NCBI RefSeq assembly: GCF_042643265.1
Contig: NZ_JBHRRZ010000015.1
Coordinates: 1 to 64,000 of the forward strand
Direction: 5' to 3'
DNA from: Virgibacillus_O sediminis
GTDB lineage: Bacteria; Bacillota; Bacilli; Bacillales; Amphibacillaceae
Length of the DNA stretch: 64,000 bases
The notes under the pieces: model-generated
Seen by the model: the letters and a program-made list of their open reading frames with translations, nothing else
Database searches by the model: none
Told to the model about the DNA's origin: nothing
Part shown: positions 33,430 to 42,838 of the stretch, piece after piece
How positions within the stretch are numbered: position 1 is the stretch's first letter
Layout of the letters: each line of letters begins with the position of its first letter
Position numbers and translations under genes: made by a program

Positions 33430-34758
33430 TCAGATTTGTCTGACCACGATTCTGGAACCTTCGACTTTAACAACCTTTATTTTTTCATTTTTGCCAATGA
33501 AACTACCCTCTGATACAACATCCAGGCGCTCTCCTTCAAAGATGCCGGTTCCAGCAGGCCTTAGGGGGGTTTCTGCTATCCCTTCTTTGCCAACAAGCTC
33601 CAGCCGATTGGCAGAAGACACATACCCTTCTTCTGTTGCTGTGCTGTCCTTCAGGATTATATGACGGAAAACACCTTTATCTGCGCCAATTCTGCGAAAT
33701 AAGATGATAGCTGCTATTAAGGCAATTAAAAACGCAATTCCTACACTCATGGACATATGTCCCAAATCATAACCGGACATAAATAAGGAACCGACAACCG
33801 CTCCTATTCCAAGTAAACCAAGAATTCCGCCCGCTACAAAGAATTCAGCTACTATCATGGCAATCCCTATTACAAGAAGGATGACTGCCTCCATCCCAGC
33901 AAGCCCAGCAACAATATGCCCGTAAAAGAAGAGAACCAAGGCTACAACGCCCATCGTACCTGCAACACCGAATCCAGGGGAATACAATTCGACAACCAAT
34001 CCGAGGCTAGCTACAGATAGAAGAATAGGAATCACTACCGGATTTGTCAAAAAACGGGCAACCTCTTCTGCCAGACTAGTCTCCGTCTCTACAATAGAGG
34101 CTCCAGACAGACCCAGTTGATTCATCAATGCTTCCCGGTGATTTACTACCCCTTCCGCATATCCTACCTCTACAGCTTCGGAAGGGCCCAGTGTAAGGTA
34201 CTCCCCTTCTGGTGCTCCGTATTCAGGCATATCTATATCCGGATCAGCCATGGCGGCGGCATATTGAGGATCTCTCCCCTTTGATTCTGCTGCACTTCTC
34301 ATAGCTGCCAACCAAGCGGATTGGGCTTTCTCATCGGCCGCATTTCCATCCTGCGTGATCACACCACTTGCCCCCATTGTAGCTTGTGGACGCATATAAA
34401 TATTATCCGTATTCAATGCAAGATATGAACCAGCAGATAATGCCCGATTGACGATAAAGGAAGTTGTTGGGATATCCAATTTCTGCAGCATACTGGCAAT
34501 TTGTCCAGCCGAATCCACTCTTCCACCTGGGGTATCAATCTCAAAAATGATGTGGTCGGCATTTGCCTCTACAGCTTCTTCAGTCGCCCGTTCAAGGAAA
34601 GCTTGAAGTCCTCGTTCAACTTCGTTTTCAATAGGGATAACGTATACTAGTTCACCAGCTCCTTCCTCACTTTCGACTGTTCCCGTCCACCCAAAGGTGC
34701 CAAGAACTAACATAGCTGCCAATAAAAATATGTAGTTTTTCCCTTTGTATACCGGCAA
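33430..34758 (-). CDS. yqeZ: Long NfeD-type serine protease YqeZ
   Basis: This partner of flotillin has a signal/anchor helix, an N-terminal ClpP-like protease domain (VNRALSAGSYLALN carries the catalytic Ser; GGRVDSAGQIASML near residue 80), four to five C-terminal membrane segments, and a terminal NfeD OB-fold (VGKEGIAETPLRPAG). The start is placed at TTG 34758 because GGGGGG lies 8 nt upstream and the mapped-type promoter would start transcripts near 34785, which makes an upstream GTG at 34785 unlikely. 442 residues. It is the first gene of the floA operon. Confidence 0.88.
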   Translation of the reverse strand: MPVYKGKNYIFLLAAMLVLGTFGWTGTVESEEGAGELVYVIPIENEVERGLQAFLERATEEAVEANADHIIFEIDTPGGRVDSAGQIASMLQKLDIPTTSFIVNRALSAGSYLALNTDNIYMRPQATMGASGVITQDGNAADEKAQSAWLAAMRSAAESKGRDPQYAAAMADPDIDMPEYGAPEGEYLTLGPSEAVEVGYAEGVVNHREALMNQLGLSGASIVETETSLAEEVARFLTNPVVIPILLSVASLGLVVELYSPGFGVAGTMGVVALVLFFYGHIVAGLAGMEAVILLVIGIAMIVAEFFVAGGILGLLGIGAVVGSLFMSGYDLGHMSMSVGIAFLIALIAAIILFRRIGADKGVFRHIILKDSTATEEGYVSSANRLELVGKEGIAETPLRPAGTGIFEGERLDVVSEGSFIGKNEKIKVVKVEGSRIVVRQI

Positions 34759-34790
34759 ATGATTCACCCCCCTTATCGGCTGCACCTACA

Positions 34791-34818
34791 TATACGATTA
34801 ACTCGTAAATTGGTTCCG
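34791..34818 (-). promoter_or_regulatory. Candidate sigma-W promoter of yqeZ-floA
   Basis: A perfect -10 CGTATA (34791-34796) is spaced 16 bp from a -35 CGGAAC (34813-34818); the sigma-W consensus is TGAAAC-N16-CGTATA. This matches the regulation of the B. subtilis yqeZ-yqfA operon and fits the TTG start. Confidence 0.65.
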
Positions 34819-34934
34819 TCTACATCAAGAATTCTTTTTAAATCTTACCATAAAGCAGTTCTACAATGATACTTTTTAGTGAAAGCAGTAGTGGCAAATA
34901 GTCAGCTCTTCGCTTGTAGGTCATTTGATATTAT

Positions 34935-34966
34935 AAAAAGCCCTTGCCACAGTCTATGACAAGGAC
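34935..34966 (-). terminator. Intrinsic terminator after yqeY
   Basis: A 10-bp stem with wobble pairs (GTCCTTGTCA with TGGCAAGGGC) and a short loop, followed by U residues, 14 bp after the yqeY stop. Confidence 0.75.
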
Positions 34967-34979
34967 CCTTTGTTTACTA

Positions 34980-35426
34980 TTAACCTAAATTTTTCTGTAC
35001 GAGCTTATTTACCTGAGAGCCGTCTGCTCTGCCTTTAACTTTTGGCATGACAGCACTCATCACTTTACCCATATCTTTTTTGGAAGTGGCATTGACTTCC
35101 TGAATCACCTGCTGAACAATCATTTCCAGCTCTTCATCTGTGAGCTGATCAGGCATATATTTTTGTAAAATATCTACTTCAGTCTCAAGATCTTGAACAA
35201 GATCATCGCGTCCAGCTGCTTTAAATTCTTGGAGGGAATCTTTCCGTTGTTTCAACTCTCTGGACAAGACGGTAAGTTCTTCATCCTCAGAGAGAGTATC
35301 ATTACCAAGTTTAATTGACTCATTTTGTAATGAAGCCTTGACCATGCGAATTACCTTGAGTTTTTCTTTCTCTTTATTCTTCATCGCCTGCTTCATATCC
35401 TGGTTCAGCTGATCAAGTAATGTCAT
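34980..35426 (-). CDS. yqeY: GatB/YqeY family protein
   Basis: The 148-residue helical protein is related to the C-terminal tail of GatB, starting MTLLDQLNQDMKQAMKNKEKEKLKVIRMVKA. The domain may bind tRNA-like structures; its function as a free protein is unclear. It is a conserved neighbour of rpsU (18 bp after rpsU) in Bacillus, and this arrangement is kept. It is followed by a terminator. Confidence 0.93.
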   Translation of the reverse strand: MTLLDQLNQDMKQAMKNKEKEKLKVIRMVKASLQNESIKLGNDTLSEDEELTVLSRELKQRKDSLQEFKAAGRDDLVQDLETEVDILQKYMPDQLTDEELEMIVQQVIQEVNATSKKDMGKVMSAVMPKVKGRADGSQVNKLVQKNLG

Positions 35427-35444
35427 GCTCCTGCACCTTCTTCA

Positions 35445-35618
35445 CTATTTACGCTTTCTAGCAGCTTCAGATTTCTTTTTACGACGAACGCTAGGTTTTT
35501 CGTAATATTCACGCTTACGATATTCAGATAGTGTACCACTTTTTGACACACTACGCTTAAAGCGACGAAGAGCATCTTCAAGAGACTCGTTTTTACGAAC
35601 GCGAGTTGTATTTGACAT
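35445..35618 (-). CDS. rpsU: Ribosomal protein S21
   Basis: The 57-residue basic protein of the 30S subunit starts MSNTTRVRKNESLEDALRRF and ends in a Lys/Arg-rich segment. The start is ATG 35618 preceded by GGAGGGAGGG; the open frame continues about 20 codons upstream without a site. It forms an operon with yqeY, as in B. subtilis. Confidence 0.97.
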   Translation of the reverse strand: MSNTTRVRKNESLEDALRRFKRSVSKSGTLSEYRKREYYEKPSVRRKKKSEAARKRK

Positions 35619-35766
35619 GCTAATTTCCCTCCCTCCGAAGCACAAAACAGAATTATGAAAGCATATGTAAACTATCATATGCCTTCATAAAGTATAATAT
35701 AAAATGTCCCTGGGGTCAACTGCATATTCCATTCTATTTAATTCAAGGAAAGTATCGCCATCGATA

Positions 35767-36438
35767 CTAATAATCGGAAGATCCTTTGCCGCCTTTTATG
35801 ATATCTATGCCTGCACTCGCTCCTATTCTTGTAGCGCCTGCATCGATCATTGCTTGGGTTGTCTGATAGTCCCTTACACCACCTGAGGCTTTTACACCCA
35901 TCTCTTCTCCTACTGCCTCCCGCATCAATTTGATGTCTTCCACTGTTGCCCCTCCACCGGAGAATCCTGTTGAAGTTTTTACGAAATCCGCGCCTGCTTC
36001 CTTCGCTAATTTGCACGCACGGACTTTCTCCTGTTCGGACAAGAGGGAAGTCTCAATAATAACTTTGGTTAATGCCTGTCCTTTGGCAGCTTCTACAACT
36101 GCTTTTATATCGTCTTTTACAGCATCCTCATTGCCTGATTTCAGTTCTCCCACGTTAATTACCATATCAACTTCTGTAGCGCCATCTTTGATGGCCTGCC
36201 TTGTTTCAAACTCTTTCGTAGCAGTGGAGGTAGCACCAAGAGGAAATCCTATTACTGTACATACCTTCACAGAAGTATCCTTCAATCTGCTGTAGCAGTA
36301 AGGAACCCAATGAGGATTGACACAAACAGATGCAAATTCATGCTCTATTGCTTCATTCACTATCTGTTCAATTTTTTCCTTTGCCGTTTCCGGCTTTAAC
36401 TGTGTATGGTCAATATATTTAGCTAAATCCTTACTCAT
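35767..36438 (-). CDS. deoC: Deoxyribose-phosphate aldolase DeoC
   Basis: This class I aldolase cleaves 2-deoxyribose 5-phosphate to acetaldehyde and glyceraldehyde 3-phosphate in deoxynucleoside salvage. The Schiff-base lysine lies in FVKTSTGFSGGGAT, with the other active-site lysine in KASGGVRD. 223 residues. It is alone between mtaB and rpsU, away from other nucleoside genes (B. subtilis keeps it with nupC-pdp). The site of yqeW in B. subtilis is here occupied by deoC. Confidence 0.95.
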   Translation of the reverse strand: MSKDLAKYIDHTQLKPETAKEKIEQIVNEAIEHEFASVCVNPHWVPYCYSRLKDTSVKVCTVIGFPLGATSTATKEFETRQAIKDGATEVDMVINVGELKSGNEDAVKDDIKAVVEAAKGQALTKVIIETSLLSEQEKVRACKLAKEAGADFVKTSTGFSGGGATVEDIKLMREAVGEEMGVKASGGVRDYQTTQAMIDAGATRIGASAGIDIIKGGKGSSDY

Positions 36439-36555
36439 TTGAATGCCTCCCGAAAATTAGATGTACGTACCTCTATCCATGATAGCATGGTGAATTATAA
36501 AAAGCTATGGCGAGAGATAGTTTATGCCACTTGTTTTTATTTAACCGTTACATTA

Positions 36556-36587
36556 AACAAGACCCAGCCGCCTGGCTGGGTCTTGTT
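36556..36587 (-). terminator. Terminator of the heat-shock/mtaB transcription unit
   Basis: A perfect 14-bp stem (AACAAGACCCAGCC with GGCTGGGTCTTGTT) and a 4-base loop directly after the mtaB stop. The following U-run is modest. Confidence 0.85.
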
Positions 36588-36590
36588 ATA

Positions 36591-37934
36591 TTAGTTATTA
36601 GCGGCAATTTGAGCGTGTGTGGCATTCTCCATAATGCGCACGAAAGTTCCATCATTGAATGGGTATCCCGACTGGGTAATCTTCACGCGGACAATTTTGC
36701 CAATCATATCCACGGTACCTTCAAAACGGACTTTTAAATAATTATCCGTATAACCGACTAACAATCCGCCCTCCCCTTTTTCCTCGGGAATGACTTCAAG
36801 AACCTCATCCTCATACCTGGATGCATACTTTTCAGCAAGCTGGTTAGACAGTTCAATCATTTTCTGTACACGTTCATTTTTGATTTCTTCATCAATTTGA
36901 TCCTTCATCATAGCTGCCGGTGTTCCGGTACGGCGGGAAAATGGAAACACATGCAGTTCAGAGTAACCGACTTCCTTGATGAAGTTGTAAGTTTCCAGGA
37001 ATTCTTCCTCTGTTTCACCTGGAAAACCAACTATAACATCAGAGGTAATGGCCAAATCAGGCAGCGCCTGCCTAATCTTCTCCACTTTCTCTTTGTAATA
37101 GTCACTGGAATATTTTCTACGCATTCTGGCAAGTACAGTGTCAGATCCTGATTGAAGAGGAATATGCAGATGCCTTACAATCTTGTCTGAATTATTTAAT
37201 GCTTCAATAACTTCATCTGTTATCTGACTGGCCTCAATGGAAGAGATGCGAATACGTTTCAACCCATCTACTTTTGTCTCCAAATCATTCAGCAGCATAG
37301 CAAAATTATAATCAGTCATATCCTCACCGTACCCTGCAGTATGAATGCCAGTGAGCACGATTTCTTTGTACCCTGCCTCCACCAGCTTTTTCGCCTGGGA
37401 AACTACATTTTCTGGATCTCTGGAACGCAGAAGGCCTCTCGACCATGGAATAATGCAGAACGTGCAAAAGTTATTGCACCCTTCTTGGATTTTCAAGGAA
37501 GCACGGGTGCGGTCGGTGAATTCTGGAACATCCATCTCTTCAAACACACGATTTTTCATAATGTTGGAAACACCATTGATTGGTTCCTTTGTGCTTTTAT
37601 GCTCTTCAATATATTGAATCATTTGTTTGCGATCCTGAGTACCAACAACTATGTCCACGCCCGGTATTTCCATAATTTCACCCGGAGAGGTCTGGGCATA
37701 GCAGCCAGTTACACAGACAACCGCATCTGGATTCTTTCGTACAGCACGCCGAATCGTTTGCCGGCTTTTTTTGTCGCCCGTATTTGTAACGGTGCATGTA
37801 TTGATCACATAGACATCGGAGTCATGGTCAAACTCCACCCGTTCATAACCATGCTCCTTGAACATGCGCCAAATTCCTTCTGTTTCATAGTGGTTAACCT
37901 TACAGCCCAAAGTGTGAAATGCTACGGTTGGCAT
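36591..37934 (-). CDS. mtaB: tRNA (N6-threonylcarbamoyladenosine(37)-C2)-methylthiotransferase MtaB
   Basis: This radical-SAM enzyme converts t6A37 to ms2t6A37. Three conserved cysteines lie in the N-terminal UPF0004 domain (LGCKVNHYE, NTCTVTN, VTGCYAQT), followed by the radical-SAM CxxxCxxC (CNNFCTFC) and a C-terminal TRAM domain. Start ATG 37934 (GAGGTG upstream), overlapping the rsmE stop by one base; 447 residues. It matches yqeV, in the operon dnaJ-prmA-rsmE-mtaB. Confidence 0.95.
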   Translation of the reverse strand: MPTVAFHTLGCKVNHYETEGIWRMFKEHGYERVEFDHDSDVYVINTCTVTNTGDKKSRQTIRRAVRKNPDAVVCVTGCYAQTSPGEIMEIPGVDIVVGTQDRKQMIQYIEEHKSTKEPINGVSNIMKNRVFEEMDVPEFTDRTRASLKIQEGCNNFCTFCIIPWSRGLLRSRDPENVVSQAKKLVEAGYKEIVLTGIHTAGYGEDMTDYNFAMLLNDLETKVDGLKRIRISSIEASQITDEVIEALNNSDKIVRHLHIPLQSGSDTVLARMRRKYSSDYYKEKVEKIRQALPDLAITSDVIVGFPGETEEEFLETYNFIKEVGYSELHVFPFSRRTGTPAAMMKDQIDEEIKNERVQKMIELSNQLAEKYASRYEDEVLEVIPEEKGEGGLLVGYTDNYLKVRFEGTVDMIGKIVRVKITQSGYPFNDGTFVRIMENATHAQIAANN

Positions 37935-38692
37935 TATTGGCACCTCAATTCTTCAAGATGGTAGGAAATGCTTGCAAGCGTATATAATGCAGCTGTTTCC
38001 GTCCTTAATATTCTCGGCCCCAGTCTAACTGGGTGGAATCCCTGTTGTATCAGTTTTTCGGCTTCTTCGGAGGAAAAGCCTCCCTCCGGCCCGATACATA
38101 CAAATATCTTTTGTCCTGGCTCAGCCTTTTGCAGGATATCCCCTAGAGACGGGCTCTGCTTTCCTTTGGCTTCCTCTTCATAGGGGAAAATTTTCAACTC
38201 ATATTGGGAACTTTCCTCAAGTAGCTCCGAGATCTGCATGGCCGGATGAATAGAGGGTATTTTGTTGCGATGGCTCTGTTCACTTGCCTCTTTAGCTATT
38301 TTAGAATAGCGCACCAACTTTTTCTCCATTTTTTTGGAATCCCAGAGCACGACAGACCTGTCAGCTTGAAAAGGAATGAAAGACGAAGCGCCGAGCTCGG
38401 TCCCTTTCTGTATGATCAAATCCATTTTATCTCCTTTTGGGAGCCCTTGTGCAATGGTAACATTTACCGGAAGCTCAGCAGAACCTTCTAGATTCTCTAG
38501 GATCATCGCAATTACCCGGTTGTTTTCCACTTGTGTTATCTCACAGATGGAAGCCTGCCCTTCCGGGTGATTGCAAATGATTTTATCCCCTTCTTTGAAT
38601 CTCATAACCCGCACTACATGGTGAAAATCGTCATCCGTTAAGATAACATGTTCTCCTGCCCAATTTTCATTTGGAACAAAATAACGTTGCAT
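37934..38692 (-). CDS. rsmE: 16S rRNA (uracil(1498)-N3)-methyltransferase RsmE
   Basis: This SPOUT-class enzyme methylates U1498 of 16S rRNA. It has an N-terminal PUA-like domain and a C-terminal trefoil-knot domain with FVCIGPEGGFSSEEAE and LGPRILRTETAALYTLA. The start is ATG 38692 (AGGTG upstream), 252 residues; the ATG at 38701 has no usable site. It matches B. subtilis yqeU, 19 bp after prmA. Confidence 0.94.
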   Translation of the reverse strand: MQRYFVPNENWAGEHVILTDDDFHHVVRVMRFKEGDKIICNHPEGQASICEITQVENNRVIAMILENLEGSAELPVNVTIAQGLPKGDKMDLIIQKGTELGASSFIPFQADRSVVLWDSKKMEKKLVRYSKIAKEASEQSHRNKIPSIHPAMQISELLEESSQYELKIFPYEEEAKGKQSPSLGDILQKAEPGQKIFVCIGPEGGFSSEEAEKLIQQGFHPVRLGPRILRTETAALYTLASISYHLEELRCQ

Positions 38693-38711
38693 GGCAAACA
38701 CCTACTTTTGA

Positions 38712-39656
38712 CTAAATACCTGCTTTTTGAGCGATGACAGAGATCCACTCTTCCATCTCGTTTACTTCGATAATGTTAAATCCCTGCTGCTCCAGTTGAT
38801 CCATTACCAACTGTTTTTTATTTTGAATAATCCCTGAAGTTATGAACAGCCCACCGTCAGCAAGATTATTCCATGCATCTCCGACGAATCGGACAATGAT
38901 TTCTGCAAGAATGTTAGATACAATGATATCCACCTTCATGTTCACATGGTTCAGGAGGTTGTTCTGCTTGGCTGTCACCTGGTTTTCAAGTTTGTTCAGC
39001 TTCACATTCAGTTCAGTGCTTTTCACGGCGACGTCATCCAGATCAAAAGCGTGTACTTCTTTTGCTCCGAGCAGTACCGACGCAACACTCAGGACTCCCG
39101 ATCCTGAACCAACGTCAATTACCTTATCCCCTTTTTGAATATAATGCTCCAAAGCTTGTATACTGAGAACTGTAGTCGGATGTGTACCGGTCCCGAACGC
39201 CATTCCCGGATCCATCTCTATAATGACTTCATCAGTGTCTGTCGGGGTATATTCTTCCCAGGTCGGAATGATGGTGATTTTCTCCGAAATCTTAACAGGC
39301 TTATAATACTTTTTCCATGCCGTCGCCCATTCTTCTTCGTTTATTTCACTTAAGGTGACATCATTTTTGCCAATATCTATATCATAAATAATCAAGTTAT
39401 TGATATTTTGCTTGATTTGCTCGACGGTCTCCCCAAGAAAGCTGTTGACCGGCAAATACGCTTTCACATAAACACCTTCATCCGGGTATTCATTCGGATT
39501 GAGTTCATAAACTTCTCCAAAAAAGGTATCCCTTTCCTTCTCCAGATCGAGAGGATCCTCTATCACAAGCCCACTTGCACCTGTTTCATGCAGTATATTA
39601 GCAATCGGCTCAATTGCCTCATTGGTTGTGTGAATACATATTTCCGACCATTTCAT
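38712..39656 (-). CDS. prmA: Ribosomal protein L11 methyltransferase PrmA
   Basis: This SAM-dependent lysine methyltransferase acts on L11. A class I fold is visible with motif I DVGSGSGVLSVA, the GAKEVHAFDLDDVAV motif and SNILAEII (NPF-like motif). 314 residues from ATG 39656 (AAAAGGATGG upstream); the longer open frame to 39713 lacks a site. The gene follows dnaJ and precedes rsmE, as in Bacillus. Confidence 0.94.
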   Translation of the reverse strand: MKWSEICIHTTNEAIEPIANILHETGASGLVIEDPLDLEKERDTFFGEVYELNPNEYPDEGVYVKAYLPVNSFLGETVEQIKQNINNLIIYDIDIGKNDVTLSEINEEEWATAWKKYYKPVKISEKITIIPTWEEYTPTDTDEVIIEMDPGMAFGTGTHPTTVLSIQALEHYIQKGDKVIDVGSGSGVLSVASVLLGAKEVHAFDLDDVAVKSTELNVKLNKLENQVTAKQNNLLNHVNMKVDIIVSNILAEIIVRFVGDAWNNLADGGLFITSGIIQNKKQLVMDQLEQQGFNIIEVNEMEEWISVIAQKAGI

Positions 39657-39722
39657 TCCGGCATCCATCCTTTTTGAAGACTTATATGTAATGCGATGCT
39701 GGAAGTCCAGCATCGCTTTCTC

Positions 39723-40844
39723 TTATTTAAAGGCATTCTTGAATTTTTGGAACAGGGAACTGTCCTGTTCATTCGTAGAATCATTGCCCCCTATTTCATT
39801 GAATTCACGGAGCAATTCTTTTTGGCGGTCAGTCAGTTTTGTAGGTGTTACAACTTTGACGATGATATGCTGGTCCCCATGGCCATAACCCCTTACATTC
39901 GGAGCACCTTTTCCTTTGAGGCGGAAGGTTTTGCCTGTCTGGGTTCCTGCAGGTATCTTCAATTTCACTTTGTCATGAACGGTGGGAACCTCCACCTCGT
40001 CTCCTAAAGCAGCCTGTGCGTAATTCAGAGGAAGTTCACAATAGATATGATCTCCTTCTCTCTCGAAGAAGTCATGCGGTTTGACTTGGATAACGACGAA
40101 CAAATCCCCTGGAGGACCTCCATTGACCCCGGAATCGCCTTTGCCGGCCACTCTGATCTGCTGTCCCTCATCAATACCAGCAGGAATATTTATATGAATG
40201 GTCTTCTGAGTCTTAACTTTTCCATTTCCGTGGCAGGTCGTGCATTTTTCCTCAATGATTTTGCCCGAGCCATTACAATGCTGGCATACCCTGCGGTTAA
40301 CCACTTTGCCGAATGGTGTATTCTGTTCCATGTTCATTTGGCCAGAGCCATTACAGTGTGAGCAAGTTTTTGGCTTTGTACCAGGTTTTGCCCCAGACCC
40401 GTTACATGTATCACAGGTCTCTTCCTTAGGAATTTTAATATCCGTTTCTTTTCCAAAAATAGCCTCTTCAAACTCAAGCGTCATGGTATATTGAAGATCA
40501 GCACCTTGCCTAGGGGCGTTCGGATCTCTCCTGCGTCCTCCGCCGCCAAAGAACATATCGAAAATATCTCCAAATCCGCCGAAATCTTCAGCTCCTCCGC
40601 CGAATCCACCAAAGCCCTGACCTTGAGCTCCTGCATGGCCGAATTGATCATACTGGGCTCGCTTCTGCTCATTGCTTAATACTTCATACGCTTCTTTTGC
40701 CTCTTTGAATTTGTCAGCTGCATCTGGTTCATTGTTTACGTCCGGGTGATATTTTCTGGCAAGCTTTCGGTAAGCTTTTTTTATTTCATCTTTAGAAGCG
40801 CCTTTCTCGACACCAAGCACCTCATAATAGTCGCGTTTGCTCAC
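39723..40844 (-). CDS. dnaJ: Chaperone protein DnaJ
   Basis: The co-chaperone of DnaK has an N-terminal J domain with the HPD motif in KYHPDVN, a Gly/Phe-rich linker with many GG repeats (GQGFGGFGGGAEDFGGFG), four CxxCxGxG zinc motifs (CDTCNGSG, CSHCNGSG, CQHCNGSG, CTTCHGNG), and C-terminal substrate-binding domains. 373 residues. It is the last gene of hrcA-grpE-dnaK-dnaJ, and a hairpin (40926-40965) sits between dnaK and dnaJ. Confidence 0.97.
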   Translation of the reverse strand: MSKRDYYEVLGVEKGASKDEIKKAYRKLARKYHPDVNNEPDAADKFKEAKEAYEVLSNEQKRAQYDQFGHAGAQGQGFGGFGGGAEDFGGFGDIFDMFFGGGGRRRDPNAPRQGADLQYTMTLEFEEAIFGKETDIKIPKEETCDTCNGSGAKPGTKPKTCSHCNGSGQMNMEQNTPFGKVVNRRVCQHCNGSGKIIEEKCTTCHGNGKVKTQKTIHINIPAGIDEGQQIRVAGKGDSGVNGGPPGDLFVVIQVKPHDFFEREGDHIYCELPLNYAQAALGDEVEVPTVHDKVKLKIPAGTQTGKTFRLKGKGAPNVRGYGHGDQHIIVKVVTPTKLTDRQKELLREFNEIGGNDSTNEQDSSLFQKFKNAFK

Positions 40845-40925
40845 TTGTGAATCACTCTCCCACTACACTTATGCATAAATTTTATCTTATCATCATTCCT
40901 TTATTGATAGCAACTCGATTTTCGT

Positions 40926-40965
40926 AAAAAAGCCAAAGCCAAGGAAATCCTGACTTTGACTTTTT
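40926..40965 (-). terminator. Hairpin between dnaK and dnaJ (partial terminator)
   Basis: Stem AAAGTCAAAGTCAGG paired with CCTTGGCTTTGGCTTT (wobble pairs) followed by U residues, 14 bp after the dnaK stop. Such a signal often reduces dnaJ relative to dnaK. Confidence 0.7.
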
Positions 40966-40978
40966 ACCGGATCAATAA

Positions 40979-42808
40979 TTATTTTTTATCTTCGTCGTCT
41001 ACTTCTTTATAATCAGCATCTACTACGTCGTCTCCGCTTTCGCCTGTTTCCTGACCCTGCTGCTGAGCTTGTTGCTGCTGCATTTGCTCATAAAGTTTGA
41101 CAGAAAGCTGTTGGACTTGTTCCTGCAATGCTTCTTTCTTTTCTTTAATCTGTTCGAGATCATCTGATTCGATAGCTTTCTTCAATTCTTCTTTTGCATC
41201 TTCAGCCTTTTGCTTTTCATCTTCTGTGACCTTGTCTTCTAGATCTTTAATAGTCTTATCGGTGGTGAAGATGAGCTGGTCTGCTTCATTGCGAAGTTCC
41301 ACTTCTTCACGGCGTTTTTTATCCGCTTCTGCATTTTCTTCCGCTTCCTGTACCATTTTATCCACTTCTTCATCCGATAGACCTGAAGAAGATTTAATGG
41401 TGATAGATTGTTCTTTATTCGTACCCATATCTTTCGCACGTACATTTACAATGCCGTTTGCATCGATATCGAAGGAAACCTCGATTTGAGGCACTCCGCG
41501 TGGTGCGGGTGGAATATCTGTCAACTGAAAGCGTCCCAGGGTTTTATTGTCCGCAGCCATCTCGCGTTCCCCTTGGAGAACATGGATATCAACGGCTGTT
41601 TGATTGTCAGCGGCAGTTGAGAATACCTGAGAGTGACTAGTTGGAATAGTAGTGTTACGCTCGATTAGTTTCGTTGTTACTCCACCCATCGTTTCAATAC
41701 CAAGGGAAAGAGGTGTCACGTCAAGCAGTACCACATCTTTTACATCACCTTGCAGCACACCACCTTGAATGGCAGCCCCTAAGGCCACTACTTCGTCAGG
41801 GTTAACTCCCTTGGATGGATCTTGGCCAACTTCCTTTTTGATCGCTTCTTGAACTGCAGGAATCCGAGTAGAACCCCCTACAAGAATGACCTTATCAATT
41901 TCACTTGCAGAAAGATCTGCGTCAGACAGCGCCTTTCTGGTCGGTACCATAGTACGCTCAACCAAGTGGGAAGACAGCTCCTCAAACTTAGCACGTGTTA
42001 GGTTCATTTCCAGGTGCAATGGGCCAGCTTCTCCTGCCGTGATAAATGGCAGTGAAATCTGTGTCTGTGCTACGCCGGAAAGGTCTTTTTTCGCTTTCTC
42101 AGCAGCGTCTTTTAGGCGCTGAGCTGCCATTTTATCCTGGGAAAGGTCGATTCCGTTTTCTTTTTTGAACTCCGCTACCATATGATCGATGATGACTTCG
42201 TCGAAATCATCCCCACCTAAACGGTTGTCGCCGGCAGTGGAAACCACCTCGAATGTACCGTCGCCAATATCAAGGATTGATACATCAAAGGTTCCCCCGC
42301 CCAAGTCATACACGAGAATCGTTTGGTCCTGATCCTCTTTATCGATACCGTAAGCAAGAGCTGCTGCTGTTGGTTCGTTGATGATACGCTCTACTTCCAA
42401 ACCGGCAATTTTACCGGCATCTTTGGTTGCCTGGCGTTCTGCATCATTGAAATATGCAGGAACGGTGATAACGGCCTTTTCCACTTTTTCTCCAAGATAA
42501 TCTTCTGCATAAGATTTAATGTGCTGCAGAATAATAGCTGAAATCTCTTGTGGTGTGTAATCTTTATCTTCAATTTTAACTTTATAATCTGTCCCCATAT
42601 GCCGCTTAATGGACTGGATGGTATTAGGGTTGGTGATTGCCTGTCGCTTAGCAACTTCCCCTACCTGTCTTTCACCATTTTTAAAAGCAACAACAGAAGG
42701 AGTTGTTCGATTGCCTTCGGGGTTAGGGATAACGGTAGATTCCCCACCTTCCATGACAGCCACACATGAATTTGTTGTTCCTAAGTCAATTCCGATTATT
42801 TTACTCAT
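40979..42808 (-). CDS. dnaK: Chaperone protein DnaK (Hsp70)
   Basis: This ATP-dependent chaperone is 609 residues. The ATPase domain starts SKIIGIDLGTTNSCVAVMEGG, has the linker after VLLDVTPLSLGIET and the substrate-binding domain, and ends in an acidic, Gln-rich tail (QQQQAQQQGQETGESGDDVVDADYKEVDDEDKK). It is preceded by grpE (30 bp) and followed by dnaJ; CIRCE/HrcA control the whole operon. Confidence 0.98.
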   Translation of the reverse strand: MSKIIGIDLGTTNSCVAVMEGGESTVIPNPEGNRTTPSVVAFKNGERQVGEVAKRQAITNPNTIQSIKRHMGTDYKVKIEDKDYTPQEISAIILQHIKSYAEDYLGEKVEKAVITVPAYFNDAERQATKDAGKIAGLEVERIINEPTAAALAYGIDKEDQDQTILVYDLGGGTFDVSILDIGDGTFEVVSTAGDNRLGGDDFDEVIIDHMVAEFKKENGIDLSQDKMAAQRLKDAAEKAKKDLSGVAQTQISLPFITAGEAGPLHLEMNLTRAKFEELSSHLVERTMVPTRKALSDADLSASEIDKVILVGGSTRIPAVQEAIKKEVGQDPSKGVNPDEVVALGAAIQGGVLQGDVKDVVLLDVTPLSLGIETMGGVTTKLIERNTTIPTSHSQVFSTAADNQTAVDIHVLQGEREMAADNKTLGRFQLTDIPPAPRGVPQIEVSFDIDANGIVNVRAKDMGTNKEQSITIKSSSGLSDEEVDKMVQEAEENAEADKKRREEVELRNEADQLIFTTDKTIKDLEDKVTEDEKQKAEDAKEELKKAIESDDLEQIKEKKEALQEQVQQLSVKLYEQMQQQQAQQQGQETGESGDDVVDADYKEVDDEDKK

Positions 42809-42838
42809 AGCTCATTTCCTCCTTAACAACTCAGCAGA

